From assembly GCA_025200525.1 (NCBI GenBank), contig CM045762.1:2728001-2792000 (forward strand): 64,000 nt of DNA, read 5' to 3'. The notes under the pieces were generated by a model. It was given only the letters and a program-made list of their open reading frames with translations, did not search any database and had not been told where the DNA came from. This stretch comes from Camellia lanceoleosa. Taxonomy: Eukaryota > Streptophyta > Magnoliopsida > Ericales > Theaceae. Position 1 is the first letter of the stretch. Every line of letters starts with the position of its first letter. Positions 37,157-50,065 of this stretch are shown one piece after another. The translations under genes and the position numbers were made by a program.

Positions 37157-37895
37157 ACACTTAATGATATTTATTTTTATTACAATTTTATTCTAAGTGA
37201 AATTACTATTATGGATATCACACAAAATTCAAATAAACGCACCTTCCCATTGCACATCCACATCCATTTCCACGTTGAAACTGCTGAAGCTCACTTCCAT
37301 ACTCAGTTTACTAAACCTCCATATTCCATCCTCATCCTTTCAAACCCTTCATTGTTAGCTTTCATTCATTAGTTTACAAACACTAAACACTCTCATTCTT
37401 GATTCTTAGCTTTTAATTAGTTTACACACTAAAACTCATCCTCATTCATCATTGTTACGGAAGATTTCCCTTCTGAAAATTCAGATTTTCAGAAGCAGAT
37501 AATTGTTTATGAGAAAGATAGCCAAGGAAAGGTGAGCTTTGTTATGTGAAAGTAGTTTTTTTTTTTTTTTTTCCTAGCATCTTTCAGATAACTAAGGTCG
37601 AAATATATCAATTTATTCGGTAGTCTACTACCGAAATAATTATGTAATTTCGGAAGTTGTTGTCCGAAATAATTTAAATTTTTCGACATTCAACTTTCGA
37701 ATCGGTGAAAATAATTCAGACAACTACATTCGAACATTATCATTTTGTTCGACACTGTACTTTCGAATGAAGTAAATTTTTTTTTTCCATTTTATATTCC
37801 AAATTCGTAAATTGCATACTAAATTTACAGTTTCAAATTGCAAATTTATTTTTATAATACCATTTCAAATTTGTAATGTTATACAAAACTTGCAG
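37157..37895. other. Upstream region of the dead FAR1/MULE gene, no separate gene
   Basis: AT-rich DNA with a short fold-back (CTGAAAATTCAGATTTTCAG near 37,476) and a T-run at 37,557-37,572. It probably holds leader and intron sequence of the transposase pseudogene to the right. Confidence 0.4.
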
Positions 37896-38942
37896 GAATA
37901 TGTCTCAACTCAAGGAAGTCAAGTTTGCGCAAATAGCGTGTTGGATTACATTACTCAATTCACAACTGAACAGGTTCACTCTACGAAATTATAATGATTG
38001 TGTTTTGAATTGCTCCACAAATGTAAATGTTTTATAATATTTATTTGACTTTGTAGGTATTCAAAAGTAAGGATGAATTGCTCAACTGAGTATGTGAAGT
38101 TAGAAAGAGAAATAGTTTGGTCATTGTAATCAAAACATCAGACTATGGTAGAGAGAAAAAAAGAACCATAATGTATATTGCTTGTGAGAGGAGTGACCAA
38201 TATAGAGCAACAAAGAAGTTAAAACATGATGGCAACAATACATTAAGAATAACTGGTACGAAGAAGTGTGGTTGTGCTTTTGATATGAGGGCTCATAGGT
38301 CTACCACAAATGATGAATGGACGTTGACTGTAGTATGCAGATTGCATAACTATCCACCTGCGGAGCACCTTGGGGGACATTCATATGCGAGGAGGCTGTC
38401 AAATGATGAGAAAGCATTGTTAATGGATATGTCAAAGAGCATGGTTAGGCCAAAAGATATCCTAGTAACCTTGAAACAACGAGATGCCCTCAAAGTAAGC
38501 ACACTTAAAACCATTTACAATGTACGCCATCGAAACAGGGTAGTATAGGGAGCTGGAAGATCACAGATGCAACACTTATTAGGTGAATTGGCCAATTATA
38601 ATTACATTGAGCGCCATCGATGTGAAGAGTCCACGATGACTGTGATAGATTTGTTTTGGGCACTTCCTACTAGTTTGGACTTATTTCAGTCTTTCCCACG
38701 TATATTAATTATGGATTGCACATATAAAACCAACAGATATCGTCTTTCTCTTCTTGAAATTATGGGAGTGACATCAATTGAAATGACTTTCTCGGTAGCT
38801 TTCGCATACTTATAGTCTGAGAAGGCCGATAACTTGCAATGACCAAAGACAAAAAATGAGACAACGGCAAACCAAATATTGCTTCCACCACTAGTCTATC
38901 CATTAAGGAACCAACAGCCACTTGGTAATTAAATCTTTTCAT
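37896..38942 (+). pseudogene. FAR1/MULE-type transposase, broken
   Basis: Exon 37,896-37,973 (ending QFTTEQ) joins in frame to an exon from 38,057 (VFKSKDELLN). The protein follows FAR1-like MULE transposases: an N-terminal region with VIVIKTSDYG, CGCAFDMRA and CRLHNYPPAEHLGGHS, then the start of the DDE domain at PRILIMDCTYKTNRYRL, whose Asp is the expected first catalytic residue. In-frame stops interrupt it after DELLN (TGA where Trp is expected), after NRVV (TAG) and after FAYL (TAG). Homology ends near 38,942, so the rest of the catalytic domain and the zinc finger are gone. Not functional. Confidence 0.85.
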
Positions 38943-38964
38943 ATTTTAAAGTACTTACTTTAAG

Positions 38965-39145
38965 CGAAATTACATCAACACCCCCTCAACTACTAGCGAA
39001 TAACACATTACCTACCTTCTCTCATCAATGAACTTGTGCATTTTGGCCCCATTTAACTATAAAAAACTGTACAAATGGCCCTTCTAGAACTGGGCATGAG
39101 GTTGAAAGTGATGCATTTTCATAGTTAAGGAGGGGATCAAAATGA
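38965..39145. mobile_element. Possible small MITE between transposase and gag relics
   Basis: The ends CATCAACACCCCCTCAACTA and (reverse-complemented) TTGATCCCCTCCTTAACTA are loosely inverted, about 180 bp apart. The target duplication is not resolved. Confidence 0.35.
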
Positions 39146-39496
39146 CTCGGAGTTGCTATCGGTGTCTTGTTGTCGGGCTCGAGGTCGTCGACCACCGGTC
39201 CTCTTAGGTCATTCTGGGCCTTGGTGTGCAGCTTGTTTGGACTTCGCCACCTTCAAGGCCAAATCCTGATGGAGACGTTCGTTCTCTGCGATCATGTTCT
39301 CCAACCTTTGTTCGTTTTGCTTTGCCTGTTCCATGATCGCTTGCATTGCTTCGTGCTCCGGAGTCGAGGGTGAGGTCAAATTCAGAGCGCGTCTTACGGG
39401 GATGGTTTCCGGTCCAAGCATGTTTGTTGGAGTGAGGTCGTCTCTCTGTGTGGTTTCATCAGTGACTATCGGAGGGTCTTCCGTTATGCCCGCCAT
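39140..39496 (-). pseudogene. N-terminal gag fragment of a Gypsy element
   Basis: The start codon at 39,496 lies 15 bp downstream of the primer-binding site, in minus orientation. The product begins MAGITEDPPIV, has a coiled-coil-like stretch (EQAKQNEQRLENMIAENERL) and reaches a TGA at 39,209, where Trp would fit. The frame then continues as PKRTGGRRPRARQQDTDSNS until homology stops near 39,140. Capsid, protease and polymerase parts are missing. Confidence 0.65.
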
Positions 39497-39510
39497 GGAT
39501 GTGTTTGAGT

Positions 39511-39531
39511 ATTCCCACAGACGGCGCCAAT
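39511..39531 (-). promoter_or_regulatory. Retrotransposon primer-binding site
   Basis: On the minus strand, ATTGGCGCCGTCTGTGGGAA directly follows the LTR end CTCCACA. This position and the TGGCGCC core are typical of tRNA primer-binding sites in plant Gypsy elements. Confidence 0.75.
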
Positions 39532-39939
39532 TGTGGAGAAGTGGTTTGGAAATACTCTTCTAATTCTGGGGGACGTTGATGATCCTCTTCTAGTCACCTG
39601 AAAAGGAAATGAACACTCCGGTCGGGGGTGCCGGAATTAGCACTCCGACGGACAAGTTAGTCTTTACGCTCAAATTGACTTGTATTGTAAGCTAAACACA
39701 ATAGTTCTCACATACCTTTCTAGAACTGAAGATCTTGTATTTATAGTATTCTCTTTGGGCCTTGGGGCCTGGCCACTCCTAGTCCTTGCCGTGTACTTCT
39801 ACACGGCCCTTGTTTTACTGATAGGAGTGCCGGCTCTTTTATTCGGCCCCTCAATTGGATGGGGTCAGCGCTGAATAGAAGTTATATTTTGGACCAGACT
39901 GGTCCGCTCCTGTGGAGCCAAAATTATTCGGCTCCCACA
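39532..39939 (-). repeat. 5' LTR (408 bp) of the short-LTR Gypsy element
   Basis: On the minus strand it runs from TGTGGGAGCCGAATAATT at 39,939 to CACTTCTCCACA at 39,532, with a TATA box (CTATAAATACAAG) near 39,740. It is followed immediately by the primer-binding site and a gag start. The right border abuts a truncated TGTAGACACC LTR, so this element may have inserted into that LTR. Confidence 0.75.
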
Positions 39940-42603
39940 ATGCTCAATGGACTTAAACCACATATGGATAGACCTAAATCATGCCAAAACTGTGGCCAAC
40001 ACACCAAAACTTAGGCACAAAAAGGCAAGATATGCATGCTCATGTAATGGCTCATCAACTAGGCATAAGAGCACAACTCTCAAACATGATGAAGTGACAA
40101 ATGTGAGAGTGTGGCAATGACATATGCTCTGAAATTACATGCAAAGTGAAGCCATATCATGCAAATAGCTCAAATAAAGGATGCCAAGAGACTTGAAATA
40201 CAAAGCTAGTCAAGGGCTTTACACTACAACCATACCAAGCAATGCTCAAATGACCTAAAGCACTCAAAACAGACCTAAGGCAGGTCAAAATGGTAGCAAA
40301 AACATGCTAGACTCGCAACAAAGATGGCAAGAAAGATAGGCTCCTGAATTAGCTCACAAACAAGGCATAAGGGCATAACTCTTAAACACAATGAAAGAGT
40401 GATAAGCATGAGAGCATGGAAAAAGTTTATGGTCTGAAATTACCTACCAAATGATGCCATGCCATGCAGAGGCTCAAATATGACATGCTAGGGGTCCCAT
40501 AGTGCAAGGCTAGCAAAGCCAAATGCACTATAGCTATGAAAAACCAAACATGCATGACCAAAACCACTTAAATCAGACCTCAGTCATGTTAAATCAAAGC
40601 GAAAAATGTGCTGGAGTAGAGCATACGCATGCTAGATCAAAAGGCTAAAACAACAAATATGGTATGCTAGTGAACCAAAATTGCACTACAAGTGCAAGGA
40701 GCATGCAAGAGGCAACCAAACCAACCCAAATCAGAGTTATGACATGTCAAATGATGGCCAAAAACCTGCTGAAATAGAGCCAATACATGCTAGAAAGACA
40801 TGCTACTTTGCAAGGCTACAAGTAGGTTTACACTACAAGTATAAGAAGCATGCAAGAGGTGACCAAGAAAGCCCAAAACAGAGTCATGGCAGGTCTAAAA
40901 AGTCACAAAAAAGTGCTCAAACAAAGCCTCAAGAAGATAGAAATTCATGCTCTTTTGATGGGCCATCAACACAAGTAAACAAGAGAAGAGGAGGGGGGAC
41001 AACCCCCACCCATTTGGGACCTCAAAACCCCATTTTCGCCACTGAAATTCCTCTGGAATTCAGTGGTTTAAAGGCCAAAAAAAGTTGGTTTGAAAGGTGG
41101 TGAAAGATGGCTCAAAAGGCTTTACAAGCCAAGGAGCAAAAGGGAGAAAACACCCCCTAGCCAAACAAGGCTTAGACCACCACTTTTAAACCATAAAAAC
41201 AGAGGAAAAATAGAGGTTTTTGTAGGTCAACACCACCCTAAAAACAGCCCCAAAGTGGTTGAAAACTATGGCAAAACAATAGTGCACAAAGAGCTTAAAA
41301 GGGATAGGAAGCACAGCAGCAAATCAGCCTCTTTTATGAGCCAAAAAACCTTCCAACAGCCCAAAAATAGGTTCCAAGGGACCTCAACCCGATGGTGATC
41401 AACTTTGGTTAAGGGTCTCTTTGCAAAAGTGTAGAGAATTCTAAGCTTAAGGCTCAAAAACAAGAGGAGAATGAGAGAATTCTAGAGAGAGAGAGAGTTT
41501 TCAACTCTAAAATTTCTAGAAAGAGAGGACTTTTAGTGTGAGAAGCTCCCACAATTGCCAACCCTTGCAATATATGAGATATGGCTCAATATATAGCAAT
41601 ATATGAGCATTTGGTTGAAATATCTGATTTGCAAATATCTGAAGCAGTGTGCAACAGTTGGAGAAGAAATATCTCTAGATTTTGGGCTTTCTGGGCATAA
41701 GTGGTCGACCGACCACCTCAACTGGTCGGTCAGCTACTTTTTCTGGTCGACAAGGATCATTTCTAGTCGGCATATGGTTGGCATGCTCTATTTGTGGTCG
41801 GTACACTCTCTTAGTGGTCTGCAGCAAAAACCAGTCCTGGTCCCCGACTTGAAGCAAGCCTAACTCCTTCATCTAGATGCCTTTTCAGGTCATTCTTGTG
41901 TGCAAATTGAAGCCCCGGAAATAAGATTTCCAATGGTGGAAGCCTCACATCAAAATTCTAACTGTGCTAAGAGATATCCCTCTTTCAGTGAAGACTGCTC
42001 AGTTTCGGTCCAACCGAATTGATGCCCAACTTTAACCAATCATATCTCCCCCATCCGGACTCGGCTTTAGGAGATTCTTGAGTGAAAAATGAAACTCGAG
42101 AAGTCTTCTTTCCAACGGTGGTAGCTTTATAGCTGAAATCCAAGTGTGCAAACAGATAGGCCTGATTTAGCGAGGGCCGCTCAATTTCGATCCTTCCCGG
42201 ATTCATGCCAAACTATTTCTCCAATTTGGTTTCTTATCTCCTCTCCTCTTTTCTTCAACTCCAAACCCCTAAACAAGGTGTTTTGAAAGATTTTTCAAAA
42301 GATTTCATCTCTCCTTCATTCAATTCCACTTTGTCCTTGCTCGGTTTATCGAAAAGCGCGACATTTAACAAAATGCGAGCGTCGGAACATCGTAGGAACC
42401 TATTTTCAAAAATGTTTTGAAAGAGAGGGTTTTAAGGTCTAAAAACCATTCAAAATAGTTTTGGTCCAAAAAAGGGTGTGAAGTTGAGATTTGACTCTCT
42501 CCTTGCCGAAAAAATCGAACCCTTGCACTGCATAACTTTCACCACCAAGTAAACCATCAGTAGCGCCCAAGTCTTAAGGGCAGTAAAAAATGGGGTGTCT
42601 ACA
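39940..42603 (-). repeat. TGTAGACACC-family LTR, 5' 2.7 kb, minus strand
   Basis: It begins at 42,603 with TGTAGACACCCCATTTTTTA on the minus strand and runs leftward. It contains the GTCGGTCGACCAC palindrome cluster (41,700-41,830), a TATA-like ATATATTGAGCC region near 41,590, the conserved hairpin (41,039-41,066) and the TGCATG-rich repeats. It stops at 39,940 against another LTR; its 3' part is absent. It interrupts the gag-pol pseudogene to its right. Confidence 0.82.
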
Positions 42604-45091
42604 GCATCTCATAGGGAGTCCAAGCAAACACCTTTATGTTTGTTCGCAAGAAGGTCTCTAATTCCTTTTCCTCCTCCTCGGCTAAGCCTGAGCCGAGAAG
42701 GAAGAAACGTTCCTCATCACCTTCTAGGACTAGAATTTTCTTCAAAGCTTTCTCACTTTTGTCAACAGGTTCTTTGCGGACATTATTTAGGACCTCTTTG
42801 TCCTCCTCTTCAATTTCCACTGTCTCTACTTCTCGCACACTGTAGGTGGACTTCATTGCTGCCATGGAGCAGTTTTTTGCCTGTACTTGATCTGTTCTAA
42901 CTTCTTCAATTCCATGTTCAGTTAGAAACTGCAGCAACTGGTGCAATGTTGAGGGAACAGCCCTTATTGCGTGTAACCACGGTCTTCTCAAAATAACATT
43001 ATAAGGGAATGAGGTATCAATTACTATAAATTTTGTGTTTACTTTCCTGGCACATGCTTGCACCTCCAAATTCACAGCTTCTAATCCAACCATGGGGCTA
43101 TTGGACTGCTCTAAATCATCTAGGTGAAGGCCAAGCTCCTTGTAACACCTAACATACATGATGCCATAAGAGCTGCCTTAGTTGATCAGTATGCGCCTTA
43201 CATGGCACTCTCCAATCTTTAGGGTTACCACCAGGGCATCATTGTGTGGATGCTGCACCAAATCCAGATCTACCTCAGAAAATGAAACCATTGGTCCTTG
43301 GTACTCATTTGTCCTGGGTTTCTTTTGCTGGACCTGATGCATATGCCACAAATGCCTTACTCTCTGGGTCTCCCCGCATACATCATTCTCGTTGACTTTT
43401 GAATGAATCATAATGATCACCCGAGGTCTATCTACTTATTGCGGCAGCAGTGGTGATGGAGGTGTTACTGATGCCGGGGGGAACCTGGCATGTTCCTCCC
43501 TAGTCCTAGCCTCATCCACTAGGTCTCTCAGGTGATCCTGTCTGACCAGATCCTCCAAATGTGTTTTCAGGGCCCTGCATCCTTGCTTCAAATGCCCATC
43601 CTCATTGTGGTAAGCACAATGCTTCCTAATGCTCCTTCCCAGAAACTTGTTGTGAACCTTCTCTGGCGCTCCGTAATATGGTTGGTTCCTAATCCTCTCA
43701 AAAACTTTGTAAATAGGGATCTTAAATACAGTGGTAATTGTCTGTGCAGCCCTCAACCCTGTCTCTCATCTATTAAAACCAAAATTACCTTTGCCTCGCT
43801 TTGGCGAGTTGTTTCTTTTCTCCTGCTTTGGTATCTTTGCTCCCCATGTATCTTCTTCTACTTTGTCATACTTCTCAATCTGTGCCATGAGCTCCTTCAT
43901 ATTCTTTGGTAGAGTTTTTACAAGGGATTGTCGTAGTGGGCATTCATCCTCCAAGCCGTTTTCAAAAGATACAATCGCCAGCTCTTGGTTGCATGCCGGT
44001 ATTTAGTTAAAAACCTCATAATACCGTTTGGCATAAGCCCTGAGGTTCTCAGTCTCGCTAATTTTCAAAGCCAACAGGGAGTCTACCCTTAATGGCTGCA
44101 ACTTGTTCGTAACAAACATGGTCACAAACATCTCGACCAAGCCTTCCCACCTTTTCACAGTTCCTTTCGGTAACTTATGAAACCAATCTGATGCAATCTC
44201 CCCGAAAGATGAGGGAAACACCTTGCACAGAAACTACTCATTTCTGCTATACAAAGCCACCGAATTTAAATATAAGCTGACATGAAAGTTCGGATCGGAC
44301 TTACCGTCATAAATCTGGAATCTCGACATGTGGATTCTCTTCGGGGCTTCAAAGGTATCTAGCTCTACTGAAATCGGTGTCCTCGGTTTGACAGGTGATG
44401 TGACCTTGGCGTTGAGCTGCTTCCTCTGGAGGTAGTCTCTCAATTCCTCCTTTGTTCGACCAAGAGCTTGGCTATTAACGGATTTCAGCCTTTTTGGTGC
44501 GTTGCTCCCAGTGTCATTGTGTGTCCTCTTGGACTTCTCTTCATTCACTGTGTCAAAACACATGCCCTTCCCCTGGATATGCAGAGGTTCCTTGACATAA
44601 GTTCCCTTTGTACGATGCTTCTTCTGCGTCGTACCTCTTACTGACTCAGTTCGCCCGACATCTCGTGATGGCCGATGTGAACGCTCATTTTCCTTGCCAT
44701 GTTGCGGGACTACTAGGATTGCTCTCTAACCCCCTTTTTGGGCATCAGTCTTTGCCACTGGTATCGATGTGTCCTACAATGGGAATGGCGGCTGCATCAC
44801 GTTGTTCTGCATCATAAAGTGGACCATTGACTGAAGGTCGGCCAACTTTTTCCCTATCTCTTTCATCTCCACATCCCTTCTCAGGCATCTATTCTTTCAT
44901 ACCTGAAGGTCACTTTTGCTGTAGTACTCATCTCGGCCAGTTTTCTTCAGGGCATTGTCCTCTTTGCCAGCGTCCTTCTCCCCAGGATTTGGATCTTGTG
45001 TTCCTTCGTTACAGTTTTCCTCCCCGGTGTTAGGATCTACATGTTCGCAACTCTCACTGTTGATGTCGTCCCCGACCTTTTCTTTATGCAC
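42604..45091 (-). pseudogene. Gypsy gag and protease polyprotein, eight in-frame stops, no frameshift
   Basis: A single minus-strand frame from 45,091 to 42,604 encodes an acidic N-terminus, a capsid-type gag domain (FPSSFGEIASDWFHKLPKG, then FVTNKLQPLRVDSLLAL), and a Cys/His motif CAYHNEDGHLKQGC. Next comes a protease region, IGECHVRRILIN then GSSYGIMY; the usual active-site Asp is Asn here, followed by a stop. It continues to FAWTPYEM, the usual approach to reverse transcriptase, where an LTR insertion cuts it. In-frame stops lie at 44,897, 44,774, 44,726, 44,234, 44,003, 43,766, 43,436 and 43,178. It is inactive. The group (Tat-like) is inferred. Confidence 0.85.
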
Positions 45092-45118
45092 GTTGTTAGC
45101 TATTTATTCTCCTTAAGA

Positions 45119-45138
45119 TCCCACAGACAACGCCAAAT
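45119..45138 (-). promoter_or_regulatory. Primer-binding site of the second Gypsy element
   Basis: Minus-strand ATTTGGCGTTGTCTGTGGGA follows the LTR end ACCTACA and precedes the gag frame by under 60 bp. Confidence 0.7.
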
Positions 45139-45877
45139 TGTAGGTGCAGATTTCTAACCACACAGCCAAAAGGGGAACGCAGCTTGAGAGCATCGCTAGA
45201 ATAGATTAAGCTTGAACAACCTACAATAAGAAGATAAGAATTCGACGGTGGTTCTTCCACCTGGGGACACTGCAACGATCAAGTCAGTAAACAAATATCT
45301 CTCAAAGATAGCAAATTATGCTTAAAACTCACCGGAAAGAACTCACCTTTGACCCACGAGGGTGCCTTACTTTTATAACTAGCAGTAACTTGATCTCTTT
45401 AGAAGCCTAGCTTTAGTGGACTCAAGTCCAATGCTCATCCTGGACCCTCATCCAAATAAAGATAAACTCTTCTTGAGCTTTATCTTTATCCTAAATGAGA
45501 TCCTCCCTTATTCTAAGACTCCTGTCCCTTATCTGCTTAACCTGGATTCCGGTATCTCCGTAGATAACCTCGGCCTAACCCAGATCATCTCGGCAGCATG
45601 ATCAGGCCACGTGGCACCTCGGCTAAAATCTCGGCATCACCTTAGTCATGTGCTGTCATTCACAAAATACTTCTCCGTAACTTCTTATCTTTCTTTAACT
45701 GCCGTCTTTTCATACTTCCCCCTCAATATTACGCCATCGGCTAATCCTAATAGTCTGGTATAGCATTAAAAACGTTGCTTGTATACATAATAGTGATGAA
45801 GATCTAACTGAAGTGATTATTACGACTTCTACGTATACACAGTAAACCCAATCTTCCATTAACATTGTTTCCTACCA
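45139..45877 (-). repeat. 5' LTR of the second Gypsy element
   Basis: Minus-strand LTR ending CTGCACCTACA at 45,139. A TATA box (AGTTATAAAAGTAAGG) lies near 45,380. The 5' border at about 45,877 (TGGTAGGAAAC) is a guess, since the second LTR is not in the window. It lies directly upstream of the primer-binding site and the eight-stop gag-pol frame. Confidence 0.65.
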
Positions 45878-47794
45878 AAAATTGTCCAAAAACCTGCCCT
45901 TCAAAGATTTCTATAATAAACCTTTGATCTCACTATTATGTATTATACAAGACAAAATACAAGTTAGGGAATTAATCCCATCATCAAAAACAGTGTTAAC
46001 AATAGCCTTAAAACATTCTTTTCACATAGCAAACTCAAAAATGTTGAATTTGAACCACCTAAAAAGCCTTGACACATGCTAGTTTGGGACCTCGCAATGA
46101 GGCACAATAGTTGGCTTGACAAAACAAAGGTTCGGGTCGACGCCTCTAGCTTTGATCCGGTGCCTGGCCACCTACATATATATAATAAACTGTGAGCTAA
46201 AACCCAATGAATAATAGATGTGTAAAGAGATTAAGAATGATGTCCTTACAGTCTTTGAAACAATCGATTATCAATAGAACATTTTCAATCAGTATCGTTT
46301 TGTCAATCAATCGTTCAATTGTTCAATTCAATCAATCATATTCATATAGGTCATACATGGTACATCCAATAGCAACAATATAATAGGTCTTAAAGACCGA
46401 ACAATCAATTGATGGCCATCAAACAATAACAATAGTTCCAAGATTTGGGACTGACAGAGATCTCTATAACAATAGCGATATCAATAACAATAACAATAAC
46501 AATACGCTATGAATGCCACGAATACAATTCAAAAGAGGATCATCATTCAATCGATAAAAAGTAACCGTTTAGAAATAATATAATTTATCATTCAGAAAAT
46601 AAATACAATTTGAACATATCTTTACAATATTGTTACTCATAGTGGGCTTCTCGTTACATGTACTATAAGGCACTAAGGATGCGGCGTCCGACTTAAACAA
46701 ACAAATTCAAGCACAACAACTTAATGACATTCATATCGCTAGCCAATTCTATTTGATTCGGTTGTTACTTATTCAAGAACTAATTGTCTTTATTAATTCG
46801 GTTCCAATTTTTCATTTATCCAATCTAATGCACTCATGGGATGTAAATGATCATGAAAACACTTTAAAACCATGCAAACCGAGGCCCGAAAGGTGGAAAA
46901 GAGAAGCGAAAAACAAGCCAGGTCTGCCCAAACAGGGTCGCATGTGCAAAGGTCCCGGTCGCATGTGCGGGGGTCCCAGCCGCACGTACGAGACCATTAC
47001 CACACTTGCCCCCCCCTCCGCGCAGGTGCATATATTCCAGAATGCAACACAAGCTTGCCCCATTTTTCGCACGTGTGGGGCTCCAGGCCGCACATGCGGT
47101 TCTAGAAAAACTGGAATCCGAAAATGGTTCTTGTTTTGGTCTACAATTCCACCACATTTTAGTTCCAAATTCAAATGTTTTAAACCCATAAAAGTATTTA
47201 AACATGCTTGCATTTGAACCCTCAATATGGAAAGGGAGATCAAAATAGCGATTAAACTTGAAATCAACTCCCAAAGTTTCAATTTGGAAAGATCAAGCTT
47301 CAATTGAAATATAAAACATAAACTTTGTAATTAAAGCTTCAAGGTCAAACCTTATAAAGAATTCTCTTAAATCCATGAGAGTCATGCAAGAATTTATGTG
47401 CAACTCCAAGAAACAACAAGAATATGGAGAATTCATGCCATGCATGTTAATCTTTGAGCTAAATTCTTACAATTCCTTCATTAATTATTCAAATGAGTTC
47501 TTAACATTAAATTACACTACTAATCTCTTATTTATTCATGGTCTTTACTTAAAACAAACCAATGCTTAAAGTATTATAAGGAAAGCATTTCAATTTCATA
47601 AAATTGATGGAAATTCTTACCTTAAGTTTGTAAGTTATGGAGATTTCAAGTTCTCCTTCTCTTTCTCTTCTTCCTATCGTCTTTCTCTTGTTGAACTGCC
47701 TCACCAAGTGTTCTATCCCTTCTCTCTCTACGTGTAAGACTATCTAGGTGTAAGAAAAGTCCACTACACTCTCCTATTGTAATTCAATTGATGA
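45878..47794 (-). repeat. Second LTR family, antisense, with CGCACGTGCG palindromes
   Basis: No gene. This segment is a relative of 2071-4060. It includes a CACATATGCGG/CGCACGTG-type cluster at 46,925-47,105 and, on the minus strand, a leader-like pyrimidine-rich stretch at 47,640-47,720. AACAAT microrepeats lie at 46,420-46,500. Frames of 136-154 codons across the palindrome cluster are open on both strands, which argues for base composition rather than coding. Confidence 0.5.
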
Positions 47795-49398
47795 GTATGA
47801 AAAACACTAGGCTCAAATTAATTAGACTAACAAATTAAGCGTAATGGCTCATGTTTAAGGCTTAAAACACAAACCTCCCAATGCATGGAAAAGGTGACAA
47901 ATGTGAGTGCATGACCACACTATATGGACTGAAATCACATATGAAATGATGCCAAATGATGAAAATGGTCTAAGCAATGCATGCTAGTGACTTGGACACT
48001 CAAAGCTAACAAGCTAGAATGCACTATGGCTATACAAAGCAATGCATGCATGACTAAAACAACATCAAATAGAGCTCAAGCATGGTAAAACATGAGGGAA
48101 AGCTTCTTTGAGTTGAGCCAAAATATGCAAGAATGATGATCCAAACACAAGATGCATCTTAAGGCAATAGAGAGGATTGCACTACAAGTGCATGGTGCAT
48201 GCAAGAGGCTATCAAACCAACCTTAGACAGAGGTATATCATGCTGAAATAAGGTCTAATACATGTTAAGATGGAGCCAAAACAAGCTTAACAAACATGTT
48301 ACTTTTATGAGCCATCAATACAAGCATATGAGACATAAGGAGAGGGGATGACCCTCTCCTATTTGGGACTTCAAAACACCATTTCCACCACTGAAAATCC
48401 TTTGGATTTCAGTGGTGAGAAGGCCAAAACAAGGTGGTCCCAATAGCTTAAAAGGAAGGCACAAGAACAAGACCAAACAAGGCCTAAGAGGGGGTAGACA
48501 ACCCCCAACACAAAAGTGACCTTAAACAAACATTACAAGCATGAAAAATCAGAACTTTTTACAGTAGAAAGTTAAGCTTAAATCAGCATGCAAATAGGTC
48601 CAAAAGCTTAAACCAAAACAAGGGTATAAAGGCTAGTTGACTCACCCTTGAAGAACACCTTCAAGAACACAACTCCAGCTCTTTTCTGACCAAAACCAAT
48701 CCAAAAACACTAACACCAGCTCCTAAGTACCTCAGCAGCAAAAGGATGGTGTTCTAGTAGGTGCTTTAGTGCAATAATGTGAAGAAATTACACTTTTGAG
48801 CACAAACTAGGGTAAATATGGAGCGAGAGGTAAAATATAGAGAAAGAGTGATATATGTTTTGTATCTCAATTTTTCAGAACCTCTGGAAAGGGAGAGAGG
48901 TCTCCCTTTTTATAGAAATTCAATTCTTAAGCTTGTTGAACAAGCTTGAGTCTTGATTCAATCCCTTCATACACGTGTATAAAGGATGAGAATTGTGCTT
49001 ACCAGCTATCACAGCTGGCACAAAAATATCTACAAAAGCAGGTGGAAAGGTCTCGGCCAAGATATATGGCCGATCAACCAAAAAGAGTGCCGATCGACCA
49101 AAAAGAGTGCCGATCGGCCACCACTTATGTCTAATGGCAAGAAAACAAGACCAATGGCACAAGGCCCTAGCCGATGGGTTGTAGGGATAGCCAACAAGCC
49201 ACCCTCTTCCCTCAGAAGCAAAAACCACAAGTCCTTGGTCCACAACCAAGCACAAAACAAACAAGTTGAGAGATCCTAAGGCAAGGCACGCAACCGAGAC
49301 CTTCGGGAACTCAAAACGAACACGAGCATGGATGATCATCGAGCGTTTAAACGATGACGTCCAAGTCTTGAGGACGGTCAAAAATAGGGTGTCTACAG
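47795..49398 (-). repeat. 3' LTR (5' 1.6 kb) of a minus-strand long-LTR element
   Basis: It starts at 49,398 (TGTAGACACCCTATTTTTGA on the minus strand) and is preceded by a polypurine tract, which marks it as a 3' LTR rather than a solo LTR. It contains GCCGATCGGCC-type palindromes (49,070-49,125), a TATA box (TTTTTATAG near 48,910) and the conserved hairpin (48,386-48,416). The left part is truncated. Confidence 0.8.
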
Positions 49399-50065
49399 TT
49401 GCCCCTCTTTGATAGAACTCGAAAGTAATAAGATGACGAGAGTGAATGTCAAAGCCCAGAGACGACCTATTTCTGACAAGGCCGAAGACTTAGACAAACA
49501 TACAAGATAACAAAGATATGCGCCCACAGGCAGGGGCAAGATGAAAATGACATGCACAATGTCGAACATAACTTATGATCATGCAAACAGAGCTGTAATG
49601 AAACATTTATGCAAAATAAATACAACAGTTTAAGCAAACAAATAAGAAAGAATAGTCCTACACATTCCAACAGAAAGGATGTAAGAAAATTATGCAATTC
49701 TCACTGCGTCTCACGCGAAGAAGATTAAAAGCAACTACCGAGGACACCCGGAGTCTCAAACACAACATCTCTTAGCGTATCACACGCAGGAGAGGAAAGG
49801 ACTGTGCAAGAAAGTAGAGTCATCCAAACGCGTGTCAAACACGAGAGGAGAGAGATACGTCCAAACGCATGCCAAATGCGAGTGGAAAAGGGTTGCACAA
49901 GAAAGCGCGATGCACATAACAGTGCGAGAACGTCCAAACGCGGCACACGAGTGGAGAAAGGTTGTGGTGAAACTGAGCCGGGACTTCTCTTGAATGAACC
50001 GCACATACAATATCGTCCGGTTTCACCAACTTCAAATGAACCGTACATACAATATCGTGCCTACA
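49399..50065 (-). mobile_element. Internal 3' region and polypurine tract of the minus-strand element
   Basis: The sequence adjoining the LTR reads CAAAGAGGGGCAAC on the minus strand (49,399-49,412), a polypurine tract for plus-strand priming. The rest is colinear with 60,765-61,161, the same region of the plus-strand element. An array of small fold-backs such as CGCATGCCAAATGCG lies at 49,775-49,965. No coding frame is convincing. Confidence 0.8.

Noticed and set aside
42595..42900. Plus-strand frames opposite the gag-pol relic
   Set aside because: They are the shadow of the minus-strand polyprotein, which has recognisable gag and protease motifs.
46753..47303. Open frames of 136-154 codons on both strands
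   Set aside because: They overlap each other across a GC-rich palindrome cluster of an LTR; composition explains them.
48920..49381. A 153-codon minus-strand frame
   Set aside because: It lies wholly in the first 500 bp of an LTR and is not conserved in the sister LTRs.
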